A DNA stretch of 64,000 nucleotides, from assembly GCA_963725185.1 (NCBI GenBank), contig CAVRXO010000006.1, forward strand, positions 2,666,001 to 2,730,000, read 5' to 3'. The stretch is from VAZQ01 sp963725185. GTDB taxonomy: Bacteria; Pseudomonadota; Alphaproteobacteria; Rhizobiales; Xanthobacteraceae. Under the pieces are notes generated by a model. The model did not search any database. It worked only from the letters and a program-made list of their open reading frames with translations, and was not told the DNA's origin. Each line of letters opens with the position of its first letter. Position 1 is the stretch's first letter. Positions 55,883 through 64,000 of this stretch are shown in pieces. The translations under genes and the position numbers were made by a program.

Positions 55883-57127
55883 ATGATTACACGACGAAAC
55901 CTGCTCGAGGCGGCAGGCGTGGGAACGATGCTGGCGGCGTCGGGCTCGGCCGTGCCGCCATTGCTTGCAACCGAAGCCGACGCCGAAGTCGCGCCCAGCC
56001 TTTCGCCGCTGTTGCCCCAGGGGACGCGTGCGGAAGCCGTATTGGACACGTTGCCGGGCAAGAAGCCGCTCATCAAGCTGTCCTACCGGCCCCCGAACTA
56101 CGAAGCGCCGATCGAATATCTGCGCACCAATATCACGCCCAACGACGAGTTTTTCGTGCGCTACCATCTCTCGGATATTCCCCAGGTGGATGCCAAGGCC
56201 TGGAAGCTGACGATCGGCGGGGATGGAGCGAGTGACGAGATCCAGCTCGGGCTGGATGATTTGAAGCAATTCACGCCCATCGAGCTGGTGGCGGTCTGTC
56301 AATGCTCCGGCAACCGCCGCGGCCTGTTTCAGCCGCACGTGGCGGGCGTGGAATGGGGCTATGGCGCCATGGGCTGCGCGCGCTGGAAGGGCGTCCGGCT
56401 CAAGGACCTGCTCGACAAGGCCGGCCTCAAGAAGGAAGCCATCGAGATCGTCCTCGACGGTGCCGACAAGGGCGTCAGCGACAAGACGCCGAAATTCACC
56501 AAGAGCCTGCCGTTGTGGAAGGCGGTCGAGGACACGACTCTCATCGCCTACGAGATGAACGGCCAGCCGCTGCCGCACTGGAACGGCTTTCCGGCGCGCG
56601 TCGTGGTTCCGGGCTGGACCGGCACCTACTGGATGAAGCACGTGACCTCGCTCAAGGCCGTGACCAAGCCGTTCGAAGGCTTCTGGATGAAGTCGGCCTA
56701 CCGCATCCCGCTCGGAAAATTCCCGATCTTGGCGCGATTTCCCTCGCAGGAGACGGCGATCAATACCCCGATCACCGACATGGTGATCAACTCGCTGATC
56801 ACCAGCCATGCCGACGGCGCCATGGTGAAGGTCGGCAGCCCGGTCACGGTCGCCGGAATCGCCTGGGATGGCGGCTACGGCATGAACTCGGTGGAGGTCT
56901 CCGTCGACGGCGGCAAGACTTGGACAACCGCGGCGCTGGGCAAGGACCATGGCCCGTTTGCGCTGCGTTCCTGGAGCCTGCATTTCGTGCCCAAGGCGCC
57001 CGGCAAGCATGTGGTCATGGCGCGCGCCAGCAACGCGATCGGCCAGAGCCAGGCTACCGCCCTGATCCCCAATCCGGCCGGCTATCACCATAACCTCGTC
57101 CAAGCCTTGACCTTGGTCGCAGCATGA
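55883..57127 (+). CDS. sorA: Sulfite dehydrogenase molybdopterin subunit (SorA/SoxC family)
   Basis: 414 residues from MITRRNLLEAAGVGTMLAASG, a twin-arginine signal. The sulfite-oxidase fold is clear: VRYHLSDIPQVDAKAWKLTIGGD, AVCQCSGNRRGLFQP with the molybdenum cysteine (about C141), WGYGAMGCARWKGVRLKDLLDKAG, WNGFPARVVVPGWTGTYWMKHV and the C-terminal immunoglobulin-like dimer domain (YGMNSVEVSVDGGKTW). It oxidises sulfite to sulfate in the periplasm. The cytochrome gene follows after 11 bp, matching the SorAB arrangement. The annotated start at 55829 adds unconserved residues. Confidence 0.93.
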   Translation: MITRRNLLEAAGVGTMLAASGSAVPPLLATEADAEVAPSLSPLLPQGTRAEAVLDTLPGKKPLIKLSYRPPNYEAPIEYLRTNITPNDEFFVRYHLSDIPQVDAKAWKLTIGGDGASDEIQLGLDDLKQFTPIELVAVCQCSGNRRGLFQPHVAGVEWGYGAMGCARWKGVRLKDLLDKAGLKKEAIEIVLDGADKGVSDKTPKFTKSLPLWKAVEDTTLIAYEMNGQPLPHWNGFPARVVVPGWTGTYWMKHVTSLKAVTKPFEGFWMKSAYRIPLGKFPILARFPSQETAINTPITDMVINSLITSHADGAMVKVGSPVTVAGIAWDGGYGMNSVEVSVDGGKTWTTAALGKDHGPFALRSWSLHFVPKAPGKHVVMARASNAIGQSQATALIPNPAGYHHNLVQALTLVAA

Positions 57128-57138
57128 GGAGGGGAACC

Positions 57139-57423
57139 ATGCGCTCCATCGCGATTGCCGCCGCCATGACCGCCATTGCGCTCGGATCAGCCACCGCCGA
57201 CGAGAAGCCCGTTGCGCTCAAGCCGGGGCCCGGGCTCGACCGGGTCGAGGGCAATTGCGCCGGCTGCCACAGCCTCGACTACGTGCCGATGAACTCGCCG
57301 TTCCTCAACGCGGCCGGGTGGGATGCGGAAGTCGCCAAGATGATCAACGCCTTCGGCGCTCCCATCGACCAGGCCGATGCCAAGATCATCGCCGACTATC
57401 TCAAGAGCAACTACGGAACCTGA
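57139..57423 (+). CDS. sorB: Cytochrome c subunit of sulfite dehydrogenase
   Basis: 94 residues from MRSIAIAAAMTAIALGSATADE, with a signal peptide. The haem site is CAGCH in EGNCAGCHSLDYVPMNS; the methionine of VPMNSPF or VAKMINAF may be the axial ligand. GAGGAGGGGAACC before the ATG favours 57139 over the overlapping ATG at 57124. It accepts electrons from SorA and passes them to cytochrome c oxidase. Confidence 0.9.
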   Translation: MRSIAIAAAMTAIALGSATADEKPVALKPGPGLDRVEGNCAGCHSLDYVPMNSPFLNAAGWDAEVAKMINAFGAPIDQADAKIIADYLKSNYGT

Positions 57424-57496
57424 TCCGCCGTCGCGTCGATCCGCTCCCCCTGCTAGGCCAAGCCTATCGCATATGGAGGGAGAGTGATTGCTGCAC

Positions 57497-57850
57497 AACG
57501 CAGCCGCAAGCTCCAACCCTCCCGCCCGTTGGCGGGGAGGGTGGCGACGCGAAGCGGCGCCGGGTGGGGGGACTCGCGAACTCCGTGTTCGCCCCATTGC
57601 CACGCGGCTGCCGCAATGAGCTCCTGACGGATTGATGTTGTCCTTGCGCGTCTGGCCACGTGTGCCGCCGCGGAGTTTGGCCGGCCCTCGATATCACCGC
57701 AATGTCACAGTTCGCGTAGTCCCCCCACCCCGCCGCCTCGCTGCGCGAGGCGTCGACCTTCCCCGCCAACGGGCGGGAGGGTGGAGCCCGCGGTGCCGTC
57801 GTTCCGAACAAGAACCGTCATATGCGATTGCCCCGCCCTGGAAGGGGAGG
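57497..57850 (+). repeat. Long intergenic repeat, copy B (~350 bp)
   Basis: Same order of parts as 49736-50095: CGCAGCCGCAAGCTCCAACC, GGTGGGGGGACT-CGCGAAC, CGGATTGATGTTGTCC, GCGGAGTTTGGCC, ATCACCGCAATGTCACAGTT, then CCCTCCCGCCCGTT-type arms at each end. It is non-coding and occupies most of the 57424-58014 gap. Confidence 0.85.
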
Positions 57851-58014
57851 GTGGCGCCACGCAAGTCGCGCTTACTCGACTTGCAGCTCCATCATGCCGA
57901 TCTCGGGCAAGCCCGAGATCGGTGCGCCGGATGGGGGTCTCCCGCAGATGCGGAATTTTCAAATATCAATGCCCGGCACCGGCCGGGCATTGACGATGCA
58001 TCAGCAAACGCGAT

Positions 58015-59196
58015 CTATCGGGCCGCCGACGGCGAGGTGATCTGCGACTGCAGGAATTGCTGAAACTTGACGAACAGCAATTCCCGATCGTGGTCCGACA
58101 GTCCCCTCGGGTTCAACGCCGCGGCATTGTTCTGCACGAACTGATCGAATGCCGGCTTGAGCGCCACGCTCTGGTGCTCCGCCAGCCAGTCGGCCGCGGG
58201 CTTGAACCGGATCCAGCCCGGCATCTCGGCCGCCAGATTGATCTCGGCCCACTTCGGATGGCGCGATCCGTCATGGAACTGATCGATCTTGCCGAAGAAC
58301 TCGCGCACGAACTTGGCGATCCTGTTGTAGCGCGCGGAGCCTTCCGGCCAGGCATAGCTGACCAGCAGCGAGCGGACGCCGACCGTCGAGACCGTCTGCC
58401 CTTCCGGAATCAAGGCCGGATACTCCTCGTGCGTGAGCTCGATCGGCAGGTACTTGGCAAACACCGGATGCAGGTCGTGATTGGGCAAGCTGCGCTCGTC
58501 GAGCGACAGCAAATGAAGGTTGTCCTCCTTCGCCACCTTGAGCACCGCCGCCTGCGGGGCGCCGGACAGGATGATCATCGCCGAGATCTCGCCGTCGCGC
58601 AGCTTCTTGAGCGCGAGGTCGTTGTCGTAGTTCACGCGCTGGACGCCGTCGATCTTCAGCATGTCGAAGATGACCTGGGAGGTGACCTCGGTCTGGCTGT
58701 CCTTGAGATTGAAGCTCACCTTCTTGCCGCGCAGGTCGTCGAAGCTGTTGATGTCGCTGCGCGCCAGGACATGGTACTCGGAGTTGTAGAGCTTGGTGAT
58801 GTATTGGACGCTCTGCTCGATATTGGCGTAGAGCTGCGGATCGCGCTTCTTCAGGAGCAGGAGGTTGTCCTCGTCGACCACGCCCATGTCGATGCCCTTG
58901 AGGAACAGCACGTCGTTGAGGTTCTGCAGGCCGCCCATGCCCGAGATCGGAAGCACGCGGATACCGTCCGGCCTGAGATCGTTGACGACATTGCGGATGT
59001 CCTCGGCGAACCGGGCGCAGGTGCAGGTGATCCCGGACGTTATGATGGAAACCGCAATGTCGTTTGTCTGCTTCTTCTTCTCTTCGTAGCGGACCGAAGC
59101 CTTCTGAGCTTGAGCCGCAACCGGCAGCGACGGCAGCACGAGGCCCAGGCAGAAGATCGCGGAAAGAAGTCTCGCAGTCGTTATGGAGATACTCAT
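58015..59196 (-). CDS. TAXI-family TRAP transporter receptor
   Basis: 393 residues from MSISITTARLLSAIFCLGLV; signal peptide to about AAQAQ. NDIAVSIITSGITCTCARFAEDIRNVV, RVLPISGMGGLQNLNDVLFLKGIDMGVVDED, YITKLYNSEYHVLARSDINSFDDLRGKKVSFNLKDSQTEVTSQVIFDML are TAXI-type receptor features. The C-terminal ~100 residues (VREFFGKIDQFHDGSRHPKW...) are longer than usual. No TRAP permease is adjacent, so it may use the dctQM elsewhere or act as a sensor. Its ligand is unknown. Confidence 0.85.
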   Translation of the reverse strand: MSISITTARLLSAIFCLGLVLPSLPVAAQAQKASVRYEEKKKQTNDIAVSIITSGITCTCARFAEDIRNVVNDLRPDGIRVLPISGMGGLQNLNDVLFLKGIDMGVVDEDNLLLLKKRDPQLYANIEQSVQYITKLYNSEYHVLARSDINSFDDLRGKKVSFNLKDSQTEVTSQVIFDMLKIDGVQRVNYDNDLALKKLRDGEISAMIILSGAPQAAVLKVAKEDNLHLLSLDERSLPNHDLHPVFAKYLPIELTHEEYPALIPEGQTVSTVGVRSLLVSYAWPEGSARYNRIAKFVREFFGKIDQFHDGSRHPKWAEINLAAEMPGWIRFKPAADWLAEHQSVALKPAFDQFVQNNAAALNPRGLSDHDRELLFVKFQQFLQSQITSPSAAR

Positions 59197-59529
59197 TAAC
59201 ACGCCCCTCCAATGTGATGGACAGCGCGCAAGCTTGCTTCCCAATATGACTTAATTTGGTTCGCTGCCGGCTGATTCTGCGGCGCGCGCGCTTCGGTTCG
59301 CGAATACCGCCGGTTGTTTGTTGCGGCGGTATCATGATGGCGCGGAAATGACGCATCTCACCGCTCGCGTTGATGTTGAATTAACGAGAACGACGGTTGC
59401 CGCCGAAGCCCTGAATTAGTTTCGTGAATTGTTTGGATGATGTGCCCGCGCAACCGCGGTACGCCGATAAGGTGCGGCGGCCGCGTACCCGCTCGAGGTC
59501 GCGGCCGCTGCAAAGATTGCGGTTCCGGA
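59197..59529. other. Intergenic region, nothing recognised
   Basis: About 330 bases of non-coding sequence before the CMD-like gene's stop; no repeats or supported genes. Confidence 0.35.
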
Positions 59530-60180
59530 TTACCGCGGGGCCTTGATCTCGTCCGGCGCTCCGGCCGGCACCGGGAAGCGATCGACTGCGAACAGCATGC
59601 TGAGCATGTGGAAGTGGCCCATGAGGCCGATCGTCTCGACCACGCCGCGCTCGCCGAAGTGATCCACCATGTTCTTGAAATTGGCGTCGCTCACCTGCCG
59701 GGTCTGCAACAGCTCGCTGGCGAAGTCGTAGACCGCGGCCTCGTCGCCGCTCATGCTTGCCGGCCGCTCGCCGGCCGCCATGGCGCTGATGAAGGCCGGC
59801 GCCAGCCCGGCGTCGAGCGCCTGCTGGCGGTGCGAATACCACACATATTGGCCGCCCCAGAACCGTGCCGTGAGCATCACCGCGATCTCCTTGAGCTTGC
59901 GCTGCATCGGCGCCTTGAAGCGCAGATACTCGGTCACCGGCCGCTCCAGGTCGGCCATTTCGGGGCTGCGCAGATTGATGTTGGACGGCCCGCCGGGACC
60001 CGGCGTGCGCCCGGCGGCGATCTCGCGATCGACATAGGCCTTCTGGTCCGCGTCAAGCTCCGCATAGGTCAGCGGCTTGAAGCGGCCGCCGCGCAGGTTG
60101 AGCTCCGGAGCGGCGGCGGCAACGACCGCGGCCCCGACCAGCGCGCCGACGGTTGCGGCAATGATCAGCTTCCCAAGCAT
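59530..60180 (-). CDS. Exported carboxymuconolactone decarboxylase (AhpD-like) fold protein
   Basis: 216 residues from MLGKLIIAATVGALVGAAVV, an exported or anchored N-terminus. The CMD-type core is IAVMLTARFWGGQYVWYSHRQQALDAGL, then EAAVYDFASELLQTRQVSDANFKNMVDHFGERGVVETIGLMGHFHMLSMLF. The CxxC of AhpD peroxidase partners is absent, so it is more like decarboxylase or peroxidase-independent members. A GGAGG site precedes the ATG. It directly follows the propeller hybrid at 60206 on the minus strand (25 bp apart), so it may be its functional partner. Confidence 0.78.
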   Translation of the reverse strand: MLGKLIIAATVGALVGAAVVAAAAPELNLRGGRFKPLTYAELDADQKAYVDREIAAGRTPGPGGPSNINLRSPEMADLERPVTEYLRFKAPMQRKLKEIAVMLTARFWGGQYVWYSHRQQALDAGLAPAFISAMAAGERPASMSGDEAAVYDFASELLQTRQVSDANFKNMVDHFGERGVVETIGLMGHFHMLSMLFAVDRFPVPAGAPDEIKAPR

Positions 60181-60205
60181 GACATGTCCTCCCTGTTTGT
60201 TCGGT

Positions 60206-62494
60206 TCAATGCGCGAGCGGATTGGGGCGCAGCTGAAAGTTGCACCACCAGCGGGCTCGAGAGCGTGGCCGTGGTCGCGCCGGGCGCGCCCGGCGAGCGG
60301 CGCATCGATGCCCTCGATATGGGCGGGCGTACGGTTGCCGGACGTCACCCATAGGCCGCGGCCTTTCCAGCCGGCATTGCGCATCGTCGATGCGGCCGTC
60401 GAGCCCCTTGGCGAAGAAGCCCATCGGATAGGGAACACGCAGCTCGATCGACGCTGGCCGTTCACCAGGGCGTGCGAGCGAATCCGAACTGGTTGCCGGT
60501 GGCGATCGGCGTGTTGGCGCCGAGCCCGAGGATGTCGTGCTGGTCGACCCAGAGGTAATACGGGATTCTCGGCGGCGCCGGAAGTCGCCCTGGAAGCCCG
60601 GGCCGGGAATTGGATAGAAGGCCAAGCCTTCCGGACATTTGTCGCCGAGCTCGGCGCCCGGACCATTGAGCGGGCCCTTGCACTTGCGCCGGTCGAAGCT
60701 GGCGATGTGGCCGCTGTCGAGCGGCGATCCAGACGACGCCGTTGCGGTCGATGTCCAGGCCGCGGATGCCGAAGCCGGGCAGCGGAATCGCGATAGATCT
60801 CCGCCAGCGCGGTATCGGGCGGATTGGAGCCCGGATCGCAGCACGGATCAGGTAGCCCGGATGCGCGAGGTTCGAGCCCCAGATCGAGCCGTCGAGCGGC
60901 GATCCAGGAGATGCCGTACATGCCGAAAGCGATGCCTGGTGTCCTTGCTCGGATCGCCCGGCTTGCCGGGCTCGTTGTAGCCTTCGTCGCGCTTGCCGTT
61001 GCCGTTGGTGTCGACGATCAACGGCGTCCAGCCCTGCGACTTTCGCCGCGTCGCCGGTCTCCCAATACATCTTGGTGTTGATCCAGCCGACCAGCGGCGA
61101 GATTGCCCTGGCTGTTGTTGCTCAGCCACAGCGTGTTGTTGGCGTCCTCGGCAAAATTGAGATGATGGGTGCCGAAGCAGGTGTCGATGAACGAGAACTT
61201 CTTGGTCTTGGGATCATAGACGGTGATCTGGCGCGCATTCTGCACGAAACCGTCGGGCGTTCCGGCGAGCGGATAGAGCTGGGCCGAGCGCAGCGGCGAA
61301 TCGCTGCTTGCAATAATCCGGCGGGTCCTTGGGCGAGCGCTGCTGCGCGGTGAAATAGACCCTGCCGTCCTGGTCCATCATCGGATTGTGGGCGTTGACC
61401 TGGGTGTCCCAGATCTGCTCGGTGCCCCAATAGGGCGACGGCGCCAGCACCGGATTGGCCAAGCGCCGAGCTCGGCGTGTTCTTGGGATCGCGCACCGGC
61501 ACCTTCATGACGGTCTTGGTGTTGTGGACCGGATCGAGGATCGGCAGGTTGTCGGTGGACAGCTCGGCCGCCCCGTAGATCAGGCCGTAGCCGTTGACGG
61601 TCGGCTTGCGCTTGTCGGTGAGCGTGAGGTCGTGCAGATAATGCTTGGGGTCGGACCAGTCCCGCACCGTGACCACGAGGTTGCGCTCGATGCCGGTCGG
61701 CCGCGGCGGCGTCGCGCTCGGCAGCTCGCCGGCCTTGATGCGATCGGTCCAATCGGCGAGCGCCGCCAGGTGGCCGCCGTCGGGCGTCAGCATCGGCGCG
61801 CCATGGTGCTGACCATGTTGCAGGCCGGCGGGCCCGGACTGCAGCCGCCGCGCCCATGCCGCGATCGACGAATCGAAATGGCCGAGCGCTCGGCGAAATG
61901 GTGCGCGTCGCATAGTTGCCGATCTGGTGGCAATTGCCGCAGCCATTGGTCTTGATCGTAGTTCAGCCATTGCTCCTGGGTCTTGAAGGTCGACCGGGAT
62001 GCCGTTGCCGTCGGGACCGGTGCCCGGGAACCGGCTGCTTGTCCGGAATCCTGATCATCGAAAACCAGTAGATCGCCGGATAATATTGCGCGGCGGCGGC
62101 GAGACTCGGCGCCACCACGGCGGTCAGGTCGAGAATCTTGCCGGGCTCGCTCGTGACCTTCGGGGAATCGACCAGGCCGTAGCCGCGCACCCATACTCGG
62201 TAGGTCGCCTTGGGCAGGTCGGGCAGCACATAGCGGCCGCGCTCGTCGGTGACCACCATCTTGGCAAAGCGGGTTCCGAGATCGCCGGTCTCGGCAATCA
62301 CCCACACGCCGGCTTCCGGCTCCGAACCGGCTGGTCACGACGCCGCCGATCGCCTGATCGTCGATCTCGACCGCCGCGGCGGCGCCTTGCGGGGGCTGCT
62401 GGGCCTGCAGGCGGGTGGGCGGGCCCGCTGCCAGCAAGGCAATGCCGGTCGCCGCCGCCAGCAAAAGACGCTTGTGGTTGATGATGTGGCTCAT
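60206..62494 (-). pseudogene. Secreted regulatory-domain/cytochrome c/Vgb propeller hybrid, paralogue 2, many frameshifts
   Basis: It starts MSHIINHKRLLLAAATGIALL with a signal peptide. Read across frames the order is a carboxypeptidase-regulatory-like domain (WVIAETGDLGTRFAKMVVTDERGRYVLPDLPKATYRVWVRGYGLV), a haem segment with CGNCH near 61930 (NYIKTNGCGNCHQIGNYATR), then a Vgb-like propeller (GRVYFTAQQRS, ITVYDPKTKKFSFIDTCFGTHHLNFAEDANNTLW, RGLDIDRNGVVWIA) to FQLRPNPLAH. Extra single bases were located at about 61945, 61461, 61315 and several other places. It is larger (about 750 residues repaired) than the copy at 20968. A cytochrome c gene lies divergently at 62683 and a CMD-like gene follows. 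Confidence 0.78.
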
Positions 62495-62682
62495 GATCTG
62501 ATCTCCCATCGCGGAATTCCATCCGCCACCGCGAGCATCAAGGGAACCCCGGCCTGCTTTGAGGATTTTCGCGCCGGAAGCTTCACCGAACCCCATCGGA
62601 TCAGCGCGCCAAGGACCGGCATTTGGAGCGGCCGGTATTTTCCTGCTAGCCTTATCACCGCCAGCCGGGAAGGAGAACCCAT

Positions 62683-63093
62683 ATGCGCTTTCGAATCCGC
62701 CGCACCGCCAAGATGGCGCTCTTGCGGACCGCCGCACTGGTCGCGCTGACGTGCTGCTGCGCCGATCCGGGTCGCGCCGCCGGCGATGCCGCCAAGGGCA
62801 GGAGCGCGTTCGTCCGGCAGTGCGCGCTCTGCCACAGCGTCGAGCAGGGCGGCCCCAATCGGTTCGGCCCCAACTTGTTCGGCGTCCTGCACCGCAAGGC
62901 CGGCACCGTGATGGGGTTCAACTATTCGCGTGCCTTCAAGGCAGCGGCGACGTGGGACTGGAACGAGGATCTGGTGGCTGGCTGGATCGGGGCGCCCGGC
63001 GTGATGGTGCCCGGCACCGCCATGGGGGTGTTCCAGGGCGTCGCACAGAGCGACCGCGACGATATCGTGGCCTATCTGGCGACCCAGCAGTAG
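62683..63093 (+). CDS. Periplasmic cytochrome c (c2/c-552 type)
   Basis: 136 residues with a signal peptide ending near GRAAG. The haem site is CALCH (QCALCHSVEQGGPNRFGPNLFGVLHRKAGT), followed by FNYSRAFKAAATWDWNEDLV and the distal methionine in PGTAMGVF. The GPNLFGV and GTxM features are those of mitochondrial-type class I cytochromes. A GAAGGAGAA site precedes the ATG. It is divergent from the propeller hybrid (188 bp) and upstream of a TctC-type receptor. Confidence 0.92.
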   Translation: MRFRIRRTAKMALLRTAALVALTCCCADPGRAAGDAAKGRSAFVRQCALCHSVEQGGPNRFGPNLFGVLHRKAGTVMGFNYSRAFKAAATWDWNEDLVAGWIGAPGVMVPGTAMGVFQGVAQSDRDDIVAYLATQQ

Positions 63094-63122
63094 GCTTGCG
63101 CACCCAGCTCCGAGGGTCGAGC

Positions 63123-64000
63123 ATGTCAGCGCAATGCCTCTGCTCGCGTATCGTGCGCCGCGTCCTGACCGCCGCGGTCATGGCCGCGTTGCCCACGATG
63201 GCGCTTGGCCAGCCGGCGGAGGATTTTTTCAGGACTGCGTCGTTGTCCATGTATGTGGGCTCCGGCAGCGGCGGCGGTTACGATGCCATTGCGCGGCTCG
63301 TCGCCCGCCACATGACGCGTTACCTCCCCGGCAATCCGAATTTCGTCGTCAAGAACATGCCGACGGCGGCGGGCGTGGCGAGCGCGAACTTTATCTACAA
63401 TTCCGCGCCGCGGGACGGCTCGGCCATCCTGGCGGCCCAGAACGCGTCCCTGATGCTGCCGCTCTACGATTCCCCGGTCGCCCATTACGACCCGCGCAAG
63501 CTGGAATGGATCGGCAGCACGGACAAGCAGCAGGCCGTCTGCACCACCTGGGTCGATAGCCCGATCAAGACGCTGGCGGATGCGACCAAGCGCGACGTCC
63601 CAGTGGCTGCGACCGGCGTGAGCGCGGGCCCCGGCGTCTACCCGAAAATCCTCAACGCGCTGTTCGGGACCAGGTTCAAGGTCATCAGCGGCTATGACAC
63701 CGGCAGCATGCGATTGGCGGTGGAGAAAGGCGAGGTCGACGGCATCTGCGGCCTGGCCTGGCAGACCTACAAGGCCATCAGCTTCGACTGGATCGAGAAC
63801 AGGAAGCTCAACGTCCTGGTGCAGCTGGGGCTTACGAAGAACGCCGAGCTGCCGCAGGTGCCGCTTGCCATCGATCTCCTGAAGGATCCGGATGACCGCA
63901 AGGTGCTCGAATTGATCGTGCTGCCGCAGGAATTCGGCCGTCCCTTCGTGGCGCCGCCCGGCGTGCCGGCCGACCGCATGGCGATCTACCGCAAAGCCTT
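63123..64000 (+). CDS. Bug/TctC-like receptor (runs off window end)
   Basis: The frame starts MSAQCLCSRIVRRVLTAAVM and stays open to base 64000, 292 codons. SLSMYVGSGSGGGYDAIARLVARHMTRYLPGNPNFVVKNMPTAAGVASANFIYNSAPRDGSAIL is the Bug/TctC fold with a GSGGGYD pocket loop in place of PGG; FKVISGYDTGSMRLAVEKGEVDGICGLAW is the later conserved segment. A signal peptide precedes it (to about ALGQP). It begins 29 bp after the cytochrome gene. The C-terminal end is outside the window. Confidence 0.85.
   Translation, partial: MSAQCLCSRIVRRVLTAAVMAALPTMALGQPAEDFFRTASLSMYVGSGSGGGYDAIARLVARHMTRYLPGNPNFVVKNMPTAAGVASANFIYNSAPRDGSAILAAQNASLMLPLYDSPVAHYDPRKLEWIGSTDKQQAVCTTWVDSPIKTLADATKRDVPVAATGVSAGPGVYPKILNALFGTRFKVISGYDTGSMRLAVEKGEVDGICGLAWQTYKAISFDWIENRKLNVLVQLGLTKNAELPQVPLAIDLLKDPDDRKVLELIVLPQEFGRPFVAPPGVPADRMAIYRKA

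Overview
The window is GC-rich and gene-dense. It carries many Bug/TctC, TAXI and DctPQM solute receptors, a Rhodobacter-type phosphatidylethanolamine methyltransferase, a CtpA protease and several families of short GC-rich palindromic intergenic repeats. Together these suggest an alphaproteobacterium of the Hyphomicrobiales (Bradyrhizobium/Xanthobacteraceae-like). This is inferred from gene content; no rRNA or tRNA gene was seen.

Layout. 1-5.0 kb: end of an acyl-CoA dehydrogenase, a polysaccharide deacetylase, a FadR/GntR regulator with a palindromic operator at its own start, a zinc-ribbon protein and a UbiD-type decarboxylase. 5.2-11.1 kb: an accessory islet between two imperfect copies of the ubiD 3' end. 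It holds a HigA-like antitoxin without toxin, an HNH-like protein, a MerR-like protein, and a two-gene operon (ParB-domain protein + D12-class adenine methyltransferase) whose first gene is split by a complete IS3-family element with a 3-bp target duplication. 11.7-16.7 kb: an HD-GYP protein, a co-translated L,D-transpeptidase-like/secreted protein pair, rfbB and cysQ. 17-22.8 kb: a GST, an M32 carboxypeptidase, an HNH protein, a cytochrome c and a haem/beta-propeller hybrid protein, several of them broken by +1 frameshifts. 22.9-30.1 kb: a membrane-lipid locus (acyltransferase, 2OG dioxygenase, phosphatidylserine decarboxylase-like protein, membrane-anchored class III aminotransferase, Mpo1-like membrane protein, PmtA-like methyltransferase, GT4 glycosyltransferase).

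30.3-44.2 kb: a long minus-strand run of uptake receptors and secreted enzymes (TAXI, two TctC, DctPQM, amidohydrolase, PF20091-type hydrolase, YncE-like propeller) with two copies of an unassigned secreted family. 44.4-52 kb: housekeeping and envelope genes (TolA-like, GST, methyltransferase, deaminase, ctpA, lepB, uppP). 52.2-64 kb: a secreted metallophosphoesterase, the third copy of the unassigned family, a sulfite dehydrogenase/cytochrome pair (sorAB), another TAXI receptor, a periplasmic CMD-like protein, a second haem/beta-propeller hybrid, a cytochrome c and the start of a TctC receptor.

Two features run through the whole window. First, about a dozen otherwise conserved genes contain single-base insertions, nearly all +1, clustered in certain genes and absent from others. 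This is either consensus error or recent decay. Second, several families of palindromic intergenic repeats recur, including two roughly 350-bp copies at 49.7 and 57.5 kb.
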